Shown piece by piece: positions 41,520 to 49,954 of a DNA stretch of 64,000 nt; within the stretch, counting starts at the first letter, position 1; every line of letters begins with the position of its first letter. Source of the stretch: Planctomycetota bacterium. GTDB lineage: Bacteria > Planctomycetota > UBA1135 > GCA-002686595. The translations under genes and the position numbers were made by a program. The notes beneath the pieces were generated by a model, which was not told where the DNA came from, did no database searches, and was given only the letters and a program-made list of their open reading frames with translations. The stretch spans positions 1 through 64,000 of the forward strand of contig JADJQU010000011.1 of NCBI GenBank assembly GCA_016712565.1. The letters run 5' to 3'.

Positions 41520-41909
41520 GGGAACCGCGAGGACTAGGCCGGCGTGCGGCGAGCCTCGGGCCAGGGACTTTGGGGCTCGCTCCCCCCGCTGACAAGGGGG
41601 AATCCGCGGCCAGGGGGGGCGCCCCACGTCCTGGTGCCGGCCGTCGCCGAGGGTGCGCGGGATGCGCGGGCCTGGGCCACGCTCGACGCCCCCGCGGCCG
41701 ATCTGCCGCGGCCGGCCCCGCCGCGAAGTTCCTGGGGACCACGGCGCGGGCCGGGACCCGTTCCCGTGCCCGCGCGGGCCCGCGGCGGGGCCGTTCTCCA
41801 GGCGGGAGCGGGGTTGTGACGATGGTCTCTCCCGCACCCGGCCAAGGCCCCTCCCGCGACGCTTCCCTCCCCAGCGCTCCCCGGGACCCCGCCAGCGCCC
41901 AGGCACCCC
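41520..41909. other. Intergenic region, QueD-like / pseudopilin genes
   Basis: Divergent region of 390 nt, GC-rich, with no recognisable gene or promoter. A C/G-rich stretch near 41605-41622 (a run of G) is prone to indels. Confidence 0.35.
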
Positions 41910-42431
41910 ATGCAGCCGCCCACCCCTCCCCGTGGCGCCTTCACCCTGCCCGAATTCGGCGTGCTGGTGCTCATTCTCGCCATGCTGGCCGGAGTCCTGG
42001 TTCCCCGGGTCTCCGATCGCCTGGCCGTCTCCCGTGACACACTCCGGATCTCAGAGCTGCGCGAGTTGCGGGAGGCCGTGGAGCGCTTCCGCGCGGAGCA
42101 GGGCCGCTATCCGCGCGCCAACGCGCCCGCGGGCGGCGACGGCTACGTCCGGAGCACGGATGGGGACTTCCTGGGGGAACTGGTGCGAGCGGGCTACTTG
42201 CAAGAACCCGCGCGCGATCCGCTCAATCGCGGTGCCTACTACCTGGGCTACGGCCTGTTCGAGGCGGGCACCGAGGGCTGCAAGGGTTCGACGCCCTTCT
42301 ATGTGCTCGGAGTCCACCGGTTCGAGAACGAACGGTTCGCCGAGAATCACCCGGGCTACTTCCGCTGCGCCCGCAAGGACTGGAACGCGGACTTCGAGCA
42401 CGTCACCGGAGGCGGGGCTTCGATCCACTGA
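41910..42431 (+). CDS. Type IV pilin-like / pseudopilin protein (stand-alone)
   Basis: 173 residues. A short leader ends PPRGA, followed by FTLPEFGVLVLILAMLAGVLVP, the class III signal: prepilin peptidase would cut before Phe, and Glu stands at +5. An alpha helix (LRISELRELREAVERFRAE) and a C-terminal domain with two Cys (EGCKGS, FRCARKD) follow, as in GspG/GspH-like pseudopilins. Pro at +4 is unusual. No other secretion or pilus gene is adjacent, so the machine must be encoded elsewhere. Confidence 0.8.
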   Translation: MQPPTPPRGAFTLPEFGVLVLILAMLAGVLVPRVSDRLAVSRDTLRISELRELREAVERFRAEQGRYPRANAPAGGDGYVRSTDGDFLGELVRAGYLQEPARDPLNRGAYYLGYGLFEAGTEGCKGSTPFYVLGVHRFENERFAENHPGYFRCARKDWNADFEHVTGGGASIH

Positions 42432-42529
42432 GCCCCGCGCGGGGCGGAGAACGGGGGATTCCGCGCCGCGCCGCGCGGGACGGGGCCCCGGCCTCCCATC
42501 GCCTGTCGGTTGAGCTACAGTCCCAGGCC

Positions 42530-43366
42530 ATGGATGCCTCCACCAAGATCGTGCGGCCGAAGGCACTGGGCTTCGAGTTCGAGGTGCTCGCCGACGACGC
42601 CATCATCGGGCCCGCCATCGAGCGCGGTTCCTGGGCCGACCACGAGACCTACCTGTTTCGCGCCCATGTGCGCCCGGGGATGAAGGTCGTCGACCTGGGG
42701 GCCAACATCGGCTGGTTCGCGGTCCAGGGCGTGCTCGCCGGGGCCGAGGTCCATGCCTTCGAGCCCGTGCCGGCCATCGCCGACGTGTGCGAGCGGAACC
42801 TGCGCCGGGCGGAGGCCCACGGAGGAGGCCGCGGCATCCTGCACCGGGTGGCCGCCAGCGATCACGCGGGCCGCGCCACGATCCTGCTGGCCGCGAAGAA
42901 CCACGGCGACAATCGCGTGGTCGAGGGCGGTGAGAAACCGCGCGACCTGGCCGGCGCCGAGGAGATCTCGATCGAGCTCGCGCGCGTCGACGAGCGTGTC
43001 CAGGGGCCCGTGGGCTTCCTCAAGATCGGCACCCAGGGCAGCGAATTTCTGGCCTTGCAGGGCGCGCGGGAGCTGCTCGCCGCCTCGCCCAGGCTCGCCA
43101 TGCTGATGGAGTTCTGGCCCCCATACGCCCTGCGCGGGGCGAAACCCGAGCAGTTGCTGGAGTTCCTGTTCCAGCAGGGCTTCACCATCGGCAAGGCCAC
43201 CGAGGCGCCCTACCCCATGAGCGCGGCGCGCATCCTGAAGCAGACCCTGGCGCGGGATCCCGTGCGCGGCGGCATCGACCTGTACCTGACGCGCGGCGTG
43301 CCCTTCCACGTCGAGAGCCCGAAGAACCGCCTGCGGGCCTTCGTGCGCAGCCTCAAGGAGCCTTGA
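42530..43366 (+). CDS. FkbM-family methyltransferase
   Basis: 278 residues. AdoMet-binding motif KVVDLGANIGWFAVQGVLAG, acidic strand EVHAFEPVPAIADVCERNL, then GRATILLA and the family region VGFLKIGTQGSEFLALQGA, where FkbM proteins normally have D-x-E-G-x-E. Here Asp and Glu are replaced (IGTQGSE). These enzymes methylate hydroxyls in natural products or sugars; substrate unknown. It overlaps the convergent kinase-methyltransferase gene by 14 nt at the 3' ends. Confidence 0.85.
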   Translation: MDASTKIVRPKALGFEFEVLADDAIIGPAIERGSWADHETYLFRAHVRPGMKVVDLGANIGWFAVQGVLAGAEVHAFEPVPAIADVCERNLRRAEAHGGGRGILHRVAASDHAGRATILLAAKNHGDNRVVEGGEKPRDLAGAEEISIELARVDERVQGPVGFLKIGTQGSEFLALQGARELLAASPRLAMLMEFWPPYALRGAKPEQLLEFLFQQGFTIGKATEAPYPMSAARILKQTLARDPVRGGIDLYLTRGVPFHVESPKNRLRAFVRSLKEP

Positions 43367-44840
43367 TCTCGAAGCGCGCGATCCACAGGTCGCGCAGGTA
43401 CGGCGCCTGGGCACGCCAGGCCCTGAGCACCAGTCCCGCCTCGCCGGCCTCGCGCCTCAATTCCCCCAGGGTCTGGCTGTGGCGCGCGCTGTCACCCGCC
43501 AGCAGGCGCCGCAGGTGGTGCGCGCTCACCGGATGGAACCAGGTGAGCACCACGAAGCGACGGGAGACCCGCGCCAGCTCGCGGAGCACCGCCACGCGCG
43601 CGGCCCGTGTGGGCAGGTGGTGCAAAAAGCGGAAGCAGACCGCCCCGTCCACGGAGCGATCGGCCAGGGGCAGATGCTCGATCTCGGCCTGCAGTCCGCG
43701 GCCGCCCGCGCCCCGCGCCTCGCGCACCATGTCGGGGGAGATGTCCACCGACACGGGGCTCCCGCCCCGCGACTGGAGCAGCTCGCCCATGCGGCCCAGG
43801 CCGCAGGGCACGTCGAGCACCGCGCCCTCGAGACGCTCCGGGAGCATTTGGGACAGCAGGCGCTGCTCGACCCCGTGGCGGGCCAGCGAACGCTCGCGGT
43901 AGCGCTCCACGGGCAGGGAACCCAAGTAGCGGGTGCGCGCCGGGTAACCCCCGCGGCCCGGCCCAGGTCCACCGTCGTCGCTGGAAAAACCCTGCGCGGG
44001 GCCCTCGGAACGGGAGGCGGCCCTCCTGTCCACGGGGGCGAGCTTCTTGCGGCGCCGCACCACCTCGGCCGCTCTCGATGCGGCTCTCCAGAGGCCCGCG
44101 CCGCCGCCGGGGGCCGCCAGGGCGAGCTCCCGGGCGCTGGCGCCGGGGATCGTCGCCACGAGTCCCGCCGCGTGGCGCACGAAGAGCTCCAGGGCCGAAC
44201 GCCTGGGCCGCGTCTCGACCCGCGGCAGGTCCACGAGGGCGAAGGAACCGAGGTCGGGCTCGCCCGCGCCGCGGCGCAGGAACAGGTGCTTGGCGTAGAG
44301 GTCGGGCACGGCCACCTTGCGCTCGGACAGGCCGCGCAGCAGGGCCCGCAGGGCCGGGGAGATGCGCGACCAGGCGACGCTCTCGATCGGGTCGTAGCCC
44401 ACGAGCTCCTCGGTGACCAGGAAGCTCTCGCGTTCGACGCCGAGGGCGCTGGTGGCCTCGCCCGAGAGGATCACCCGCGCGGTGGAGAGCCCCACGGACT
44501 CGAGGGCCCGGGTGGCCTGCTCCTCGCGCGCGGCGGCGGAGCGGGGCAGGCGCACGTGCAGCAGTTCCTCCAGCCATTCGCCCCGGCGCGAGCCGCGGCG
44601 GTACTTGGCGAACAGCGCGCGAGCCTCGCCGGGCACGGCGCGCACCCAGCGGTCGGGCTTGCGGTTGACCACCACGCCGCCCAGTTCCTCGCCGCGCCAG
44701 CGCTCCAGGTCCAGGAGGCCCACGCGCTCCAGCTCGGGCAGGCTCTCCGTGCGCGCCCGCAGCTCGCCTCCGGCGAAGGAGACGCGCGACCAGCCCTCGC
44801 GCTCGGGCATCGGTTGGAAGTCAGAGAGACGGAAGGCCAT
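43353..44840 (-). CDS. WaaP/KdkA-like kinase fused to a class I methyltransferase
   Basis: 495 residues from ATG 44840. Residues 40-250 look like a lipopolysaccharide-type sugar kinase: ARALFAKYRRGSRRGEW (Lys), SFLVTEELVGYDP, VAVPDLYAKHLFLRRG (catalytic-loop Asp) and FALVDLPRVET (metal-binding Asp). The usual His before the catalytic Asp is absent. After a basic linker, residues 335-495 are an AdoMet methyltransferase: GAVLDVPCGLGRMGELL, VSVDISPDMV, EHLPLADRSVDGAVCF and HHLP. Possibly phosphorylates and methylates a cell-surface glycan or lipid; inferred only from the domains. Confidence 0.75.
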   Translation of the reverse strand: MAFRLSDFQPMPEREGWSRVSFAGGELRARTESLPELERVGLLDLERWRGEELGGVVVNRKPDRWVRAVPGEARALFAKYRRGSRRGEWLEELLHVRLPRSAAAREEQATRALESVGLSTARVILSGEATSALGVERESFLVTEELVGYDPIESVAWSRISPALRALLRGLSERKVAVPDLYAKHLFLRRGAGEPDLGSFALVDLPRVETRPRRSALELFVRHAAGLVATIPGASARELALAAPGGGAGLWRAASRAAEVVRRRKKLAPVDRRAASRSEGPAQGFSSDDGGPGPGRGGYPARTRYLGSLPVERYRERSLARHGVEQRLLSQMLPERLEGAVLDVPCGLGRMGELLQSRGGSPVSVDISPDMVREARGAGGRGLQAEIEHLPLADRSVDGAVCFRFLHHLPTRAARVAVLRELARVSRRFVVLTWFHPVSAHHLRRLLAGDSARHSQTLGELRREAGEAGLVLRAWRAQAPYLRDLWIARFEIKAP

Positions 44841-44929
44841 GGCGCGCATCCGGCCCCATGATCGCCCAGGAAGGAACCGGCTGGCAAGGGAGCTTGCATC
44901 CCACCCCCGCGGGGCTTCAATGCAGTCCC

Positions 44930-45847
44930 ATGAAAGACAACGGACTGGTCGACTTTCACCTGCACCTGTTCTCCCGCGTCTATTTCGAGACCTTGGCGGC
45001 GCTCTCGCCCCAGCCGGGGAGCGTCCCCGAACGCCTGGCGGAGGTGGAACGGCGCCTCTCGATCCAGATTCCGCCGCCGGACCTCCGCGCCCACGTGGAG
45101 CGCTGGCTCGCCGAATTCGACCTCCACGGGGTCGAACGGGCGGCCGCCTTCGCCAGCGTGCCGGAGGAGATCCCCGCGCTGGCACAAGCGCGCGAACTCT
45201 CGGGCGGGCGGCTCGTGCCCTTCGCCCTGGTGCAACCCGCCAAGCCCGAGAGCGCCGGCCGGGTGGAAGCCCTGCTGGCCCAGCAGGGCTTCGGGGGCGT
45301 GTTGCTCTTTCCCGCGCTGCACCACTACCGGGTCAGCGATCCCGCCTGCGCCGCCCTGTTCCAGACCCTGAATCGCCAGCGCGCCGTGGCCTTCGTCCAT
45401 TGCGGCGAGTGGATCGTCAAGCTGCGGGACTTCCTCGGCATCGCCCGCACCCAGGACGCGCGCTTCGCCGACCCGACCGACGTGGCTCCGGTGGCCCTGG
45501 CGAACCCGGAAGCCACCTTCGTGATCCCCCACTTCGGCGGCGGACGATTCGAGGAGACCCTGGCCCTGGGCGCGCGCTGCCCGAACGTGGTGGTGGACAC
45601 CTCGTCCTCCAACTCCTGGGCGGCCGCCGCGGGGCTCGACCTGAAGCAGGTCTTCGCCCGGGCACTTTCGGTCTTCGGGCACGAGCGCATCCTGTTCGGC
45701 ACCGACTCGACCACCTTTCCCAAGGGCTGGCAGCGCGCGCGCCTGGACGAGCAACGTGCGGTCCTCGAGGAGTTGGGAGTCAGCGCCGCCGGTCGGGCCG
45801 CGATCCTGGGCGGCAACGCGCGGCGCATCCTGGCCCGCAGGTGCTGA
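44930..45847 (+). CDS. Amidohydrolase-family protein (TIM barrel)
   Basis: 305 residues from ATG 44930. Metal-dependent hydrolase or decarboxylase of the amidohydrolase 2 type. First strand VDFHLHLFSR (HxH), FVHCGEW (His), ATFVIPHFGGG (His) and ILFGTDSTTFPKGW (catalytic Asp after the last strand). No substrate can be deduced. Divergent from the kinase-methyltransferase gene with a 90-nt gap, convergent with the Ser/Thr kinase. Confidence 0.8.
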   Translation: MKDNGLVDFHLHLFSRVYFETLAALSPQPGSVPERLAEVERRLSIQIPPPDLRAHVERWLAEFDLHGVERAAAFASVPEEIPALAQARELSGGRLVPFALVQPAKPESAGRVEALLAQQGFGGVLLFPALHHYRVSDPACAALFQTLNRQRAVAFVHCGEWIVKLRDFLGIARTQDARFADPTDVAPVALANPEATFVIPHFGGGRFEETLALGARCPNVVVDTSSSNSWAAAAGLDLKQVFARALSVFGHERILFGTDSTTFPKGWQRARLDEQRAVLEELGVSAAGRAAILGGNARRILARRC

Positions 45848-45921
45848 TCACGGTCCGGGGACGCGCGTCCCGCGGATCCTCGCGGGCGCCCCCCCGAACC
45901 GTCGGCGGGATTCCGGGACCC

Positions 45922-48900
45922 TCACTGGGAGCGCGTCTCGCCCGGGAGCGCCTCGACCAGGCCCCACTCGCTCCGCACCCGGGCGGCACCTTCGAGGTCA
46001 CCGGCGCCTTCGAGCAAGGCGGCCAACCGCGTGCCCGCTTCGCGCGTCTCCTGGCCGGGAGCCCCGGGGCTCTTGCGCCAGATGGCCAGGGCCTCCGACA
46101 GGAAGCGCTGGGCTTCCTCTGGCCGAGCGGACCGATCGGCGACGTCGCCCAGCAGGAACAGCGTGCGGGCGAGGCTCCCGTGGGCAGGTCCCAGGAGCTT
46201 GCGCTGCATGGCCTCGGCCTCGCGCAAGCGCAGTTCCGCGGCGGGCAGGTCGCCCGCCGCGGCCAGGATCTCCCCCAGTTGACTCAAGCTGCGCGCAATG
46301 TCCGGATGCTCGACGCCCAGCAGCTCTCGACGCATGGAAAGCCCCTCCAGGGCCAGGGCGCGGGCTTCGGTCCAATCGTGCTGGCGCAATCGCACCGAGC
46401 CCAGGGAGGCCAGGCAACTGGCCAGCTGGGGATGGGCGGGCCCCAACTCCGCGCGGAAGATCGACAGGGCCTCGCGCACGTTCGCCTCGGCCTGCTCGAG
46501 GTCTCCGCGCGCCAGGAGCGTGGCGCCCAGGCTGCCCTGGGTCGAGGCCACGGCCACATCGCGCTCGCCCAGGAGTTCGCGGCGCAGTTCCAGGGCCCGG
46601 CGCAGTTCCTGCTCGGATTCCTCGAACCGGCCCATACCGCGCAACAGGACGCCCAGGTTGTTCCTGGCACGGGCCACTTCGACGCTGCGATCGCCGAAGT
46701 GGGCCACGCGGATCTCGAGCGCCTCGCGCATGGCCGATGCAGCGCCTTCGTTGTCGCCCCGATTCTCCAGCAAGTTGGCCAGGTTGGAGAGATTGGACGC
46801 CAGGCTCGGATGCCGGTCGCCGAGGCCCTCGCGCGTCAGGGCCACGGCCTCCCGCAGCACCGGCTCGGCTTCGGCGTACCGGCCCAGACTCGTCAGGGCG
46901 CGGCCCAGGTTCGAAAGGCTCGGCGCGCGGGCGTGATCGTGCTCCTCGCGCAGCTCGCGTTCGATCGCCACCGCCTCGCGCAACTCGCTCTCGGCGTCCG
47001 CGTAGCGACCCTCCTCGAGGGAGGCATGGCCCAGGTTGTTCAGCATCCGGGCCGTCTGGGAACTCTGCGGCCCCAGGTGCTCCCTGGCGAGCTCCAACGC
47101 CCGCCGACCCAGCGCCCGTGCCTCGGCGCGGTCTTCGGGGGCTTCGAAGGTCATCGCCAGGTTCCCGAGGCAGGTGATCAGCGCCCGAGGATCGGGAGGC
47201 GCCGCGCTCTCGAGCAGCACCAGGGCCGCGCGCAGGTCCGCCTCGGCCGGCTCCAAGAGGCGCAGGTGCCGGCGCAGGTCGCCCCGCAGGACCAGGAGGT
47301 CGGAGCGGCCCGACGTGGCGGCGGATTCCCCGGAAAGGCGCTCGAGCAGGTCCGTGCACTGCGACTCGGCCCGGGCCCATTCGCCCCGGTCGTGGAGCAG
47401 GGCGATCCACTCCATGGCCAAGGCGAGGGAGGCCTCGTCCTGGGACCTCAGGGCTTCGGGCTGAAGCTCGAGGGCGCGCGCGATGTGGGGCTCGGCTTTG
47501 TCCAGCAGGCCCAGCTCGCGGTAGGCGCGCCCGAGGATCTGGCGGATCGAGGCCTCCACCTCCGGCTCGGCACCGGCCTCGGCATCCAGCCGCCCATCGA
47601 ATTCGTCCAGGAGCTGCCGCAAGGTGTAGTCCTTGTCCTTGACGTCGTGGGGACTCGCGCCCGCCAGCATTTCGCGGGTCAGCTTCAGCACGGCGTTGGC
47701 CCGGCGCGCTTCCTTCTCGGCCCGGGCCTGGCGGACCTCGGCCTTGCCGCGCTGCAGCACGGCCTCGCGGTAGCCCGAGCGAGCCAGGGCCAGGCCCGTG
47801 CAGAGCGAGGCGAAGACCGCCAGGGCCCCGGCGACCGCGATGCGGTTGCGTGCCACGAACTTGGAGAGCCGGTAGCCCGCCGTCGCCGGCCGGGCGACGA
47901 TCGGCAGGCCCTCCAGGTAGCGGCGCAGGTCCAGTTCCAGGGCCTCCACCGAGGCGTAGCGTCGGGCCGGATCCTGGGCCAGCGCGGTCAAGGTGATCGT
48001 GTCGAGGTCGCCGCGCAAGTCCCGGCCCCGCTGCCCCGACGGCGGCGCTGCTCCGGTGTGGACCAGGCGCACGCGCGTGCTCGGCCGCTCCGGGTCCGCG
48101 CGACGCTCGACGCTCACGCCGCTCTGGGGATTCACTCCGGTCAAGAGCTCGTAGAGCACGACGCCGAGCGAGTAGACATCGGTCGCGGTGGTCACGACCT
48201 CGCCCTTGAGATGCTCGGGTGAGGCGTAGTCCGGCGTCAGGCGGCGTTGCTGGGCCTCGGTCCTGGTGGCGGTGGAAACGGAATCCGCGCCGAGCAGCTT
48301 GGCGATCCCGAAGTCGAGGAGTTTCGGCGTGCCCTGGCCGTCGACGAGGATGTTGGAGGGCTTGAGGTCCCGGTGGACGATCAGGCGTTGGTGCGCGTGG
48401 CGCACGGCCTCGGTGACGCGCACGAACAACTCGACGCGGGCCCGAATCGAGAGCCGCTGCGCCTCGCACCAGGCATCGATCGGGAGCCCCTCGACGTACT
48501 CCATGGCGAGCCAGGGCAGGCCGTCCTCGGTGGTGCCGCCGTCCTGCAGCCGCGCGATGCTCGGGTGCTCCAGGCCGGCGAGCAGCGCGCGCTCGCGCCG
48601 GAACTGGCGCAGGATGTCCTCGGTGTCCATGCCGCGCTTGATCAGCTTCAGCGCCACGCGCTGTTCGAAATCCGCTGCGCTGCGGCGCGCCAGGTACACG
48701 ACGCCCATGCCCCCCGATCCGATCTGGCGCTCGAGGGTGTAGGGGCCGACGCGGCGGCCGAGGTTCGGATCGCCGAGGGCGCTCGCGAGCTCGCCGGCCG
48801 CCGGAGGCTTGAGTTCGCGGCCCGACGCATCCACGCCCAGCAGGCTTTCGACTTCGCGGCGCAGATCCTGTTCCGCACCGCATTCGCGCTCGAGGAGCGC

Positions 48901-48975
48901 GGCACGCTCGGCGCCCTCGAGTTCCAAGGCCGCCTCGAGGATCCAGCGCACGCGGGCCCAGCGAGTGCTGTTCAT
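45922..48975 (-). CDS. Transmembrane Ser/Thr protein kinase with TPR sensor region
   Basis: 1017 residues. A short N-terminal helical segment, then a Hanks-type kinase domain (residues 75-350): GSGGMGVVYLARR, VALKLIKRGMD (Lys), IVHRDLKPSNILVD (catalytic loop), LLDFGIAKLL and DYASPEHLKGE, so all catalytic residues are present. One hydrophobic segment follows near residue 375 (IAVAGALAVFASLCTGLALA). About 600 residues of tetratricopeptide repeats come next (LSNLGRALTSLGRYAEAEPV type). It is divergent from an ECF sigma gene 71 nt away, a pairing known from planctomycetes, so the sigma factor may be regulated by this kinase. Confidence 0.92.
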   Translation of the reverse strand: MNSTRWARVRWILEAALELEGAERAALLERECGAEQDLRREVESLLGVDASGRELKPPAAGELASALGDPNLGRRVGPYTLERQIGSGGMGVVYLARRSAADFEQRVALKLIKRGMDTEDILRQFRRERALLAGLEHPSIARLQDGGTTEDGLPWLAMEYVEGLPIDAWCEAQRLSIRARVELFVRVTEAVRHAHQRLIVHRDLKPSNILVDGQGTPKLLDFGIAKLLGADSVSTATRTEAQQRRLTPDYASPEHLKGEVVTTATDVYSLGVVLYELLTGVNPQSGVSVERRADPERPSTRVRLVHTGAAPPSGQRGRDLRGDLDTITLTALAQDPARRYASVEALELDLRRYLEGLPIVARPATAGYRLSKFVARNRIAVAGALAVFASLCTGLALARSGYREAVLQRGKAEVRQARAEKEARRANAVLKLTREMLAGASPHDVKDKDYTLRQLLDEFDGRLDAEAGAEPEVEASIRQILGRAYRELGLLDKAEPHIARALELQPEALRSQDEASLALAMEWIALLHDRGEWARAESQCTDLLERLSGESAATSGRSDLLVLRGDLRRHLRLLEPAEADLRAALVLLESAAPPDPRALITCLGNLAMTFEAPEDRAEARALGRRALELAREHLGPQSSQTARMLNNLGHASLEEGRYADAESELREAVAIERELREEHDHARAPSLSNLGRALTSLGRYAEAEPVLREAVALTREGLGDRHPSLASNLSNLANLLENRGDNEGAASAMREALEIRVAHFGDRSVEVARARNNLGVLLRGMGRFEESEQELRRALELRRELLGERDVAVASTQGSLGATLLARGDLEQAEANVREALSIFRAELGPAHPQLASCLASLGSVRLRQHDWTEARALALEGLSMRRELLGVEHPDIARSLSQLGEILAAAGDLPAAELRLREAEAMQRKLLGPAHGSLARTLFLLGDVADRSARPEEAQRFLSEALAIWRKSPGAPGQETREAGTRLAALLEGAGDLEGAARVRSEWGLVEALPGETRSQ

Positions 48976-49046
48976 GATGCCTCGAGTCTAGCCCGCCGCG
49001 GCGAGCTTGCCTGCGGTCGAAGTCGCAGGGATGATGGCCCACGGCC

Positions 49047-49616
49047 ATGGAACCAGAACCCAGAGGCGCCGGCGCGGCGACGCTGCTCTTGCAACGCATG
49101 GCCGACGGCGATCAGACGGCCGCCCAAGACCTGCTGGCGCTCTTGTACGCCGAGCTGCACGGACTCGCCGAGCGGGCCATGGCCGGCCGCCGCAACGAAA
49201 CGCTGCAGCCGACCGCGCTGGTCAACGAGGCCTGCCTGAAACTCCTGGGCTCCGGTGCCCAGGAGTGGGCCAGTCGCGCTCACTTCCTGGGGGTGGCCTC
49301 CAAGGCCATGCGCAGCATCCTCGTGGACTACGCGCGCAAGCGCGGCGCCGCCAAGCGCGGAGGACAGCGCGAGCAGCTTCCGGTGGAGGCCCTGCTCGAA
49401 CTCTACGAGCGCGAGACGCCCGACCTGGTCGAACTGGACGACGCCCTGTCGCGGCTGTTCGAACAGGACGAGCAGCTGGGCCGAATCGTCGAGCTGCGCT
49501 TCTTCGGCGGGCTGTCCGTCGAAGAGGCGGCCCGGGTCCTGGGGGTCTCGGTGCCGACGATCGTGCGTGGCTGGCATGTGGCGCGACTTTGGCTGCAGCG
49601 TGAGCTGGGCGGCTAG
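49047..49616 (+). CDS. ECF-type RNA polymerase sigma factor (TIGR02999-like)
   Basis: 189 residues. Directs RNA polymerase to a specific promoter set. Region 2 is LLLQRMADGDQTAAQDLLAL, then LQPTALVNEACLKLLG and HFLGVASKAMRSILVDYARKR, which are hallmarks of the ECF group common in planctomycetes and acidobacteria. Region 4 is IVELRFFGGLSVEEAARVLG..VPTIVRGWHVAR. There is no anti-sigma gene next to it. The divergent Ser/Thr kinase is the likely regulator. Confidence 0.93.
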   Translation: MEPEPRGAGAATLLLQRMADGDQTAAQDLLALLYAELHGLAERAMAGRRNETLQPTALVNEACLKLLGSGAQEWASRAHFLGVASKAMRSILVDYARKRGAAKRGGQREQLPVEALLELYERETPDLVELDDALSRLFEQDEQLGRIVELRFFGGLSVEEAARVLGVSVPTIVRGWHVARLWLQRELGG

Positions 49617-49877
49617 GGGCCCCTAAGGCCTTGGCCGCGGGCGGGGGGCACCGCGGGGCTTCCCCCAGATCACGCGAAGGGAGGGCGGCGGAGATCACGG
49701 CTCCTGCCCGGAGGCCCCTGCGGTGGCCTACGGCGGACGGCGGGGCGGGCCGCCGGGGCGGGCCTGGGCGGAAGTTCCCGCCTGCCCTGATCTCCCCCGG
49801 CCAGGAAGCACGTGTTCTCCCTGGCGGGGCCTTCCCGCCTCGATTCCGGCCCGGTCCTCCCCCCGAGGTCCGCCCTC

Positions 49878-49943
49878 CGCCCATCCGCCCATCCGCCCAT
49901 CCGCCCCCCCCCCTGCCCCCCTGCCCCCCTGCCCCCCTGCCCC
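49878..49943. repeat. Short tandem repeats before the secreted-protein start
   Basis: Three copies of CCCATCCG pass into a C run and about four copies of CCCCCTG, ending 12 nt before the ATG at 49955. It lies in the 5' untranslated region of the next gene. Length variation here could alter its expression; that is speculation. Confidence 0.7.
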
Positions 49944-49954
49944 TCCACCGCACC

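Noticed and set aside
44413..48222. Continuous plus-strand open frame of about 1270 codons opposite the kinase genes
   Set aside because: Its translation is Arg/Gly/Ala-biased without family motifs, while the minus strand encodes a clear kinase, TPR repeats and methyltransferase. It is a shadow frame caused by high GC.
49878..49943. Possible CRISPR or origin repeats
   Set aside because: Simple C-rich 7-8 nt repeats without spacers, AT-rich element or DnaA-box pattern.
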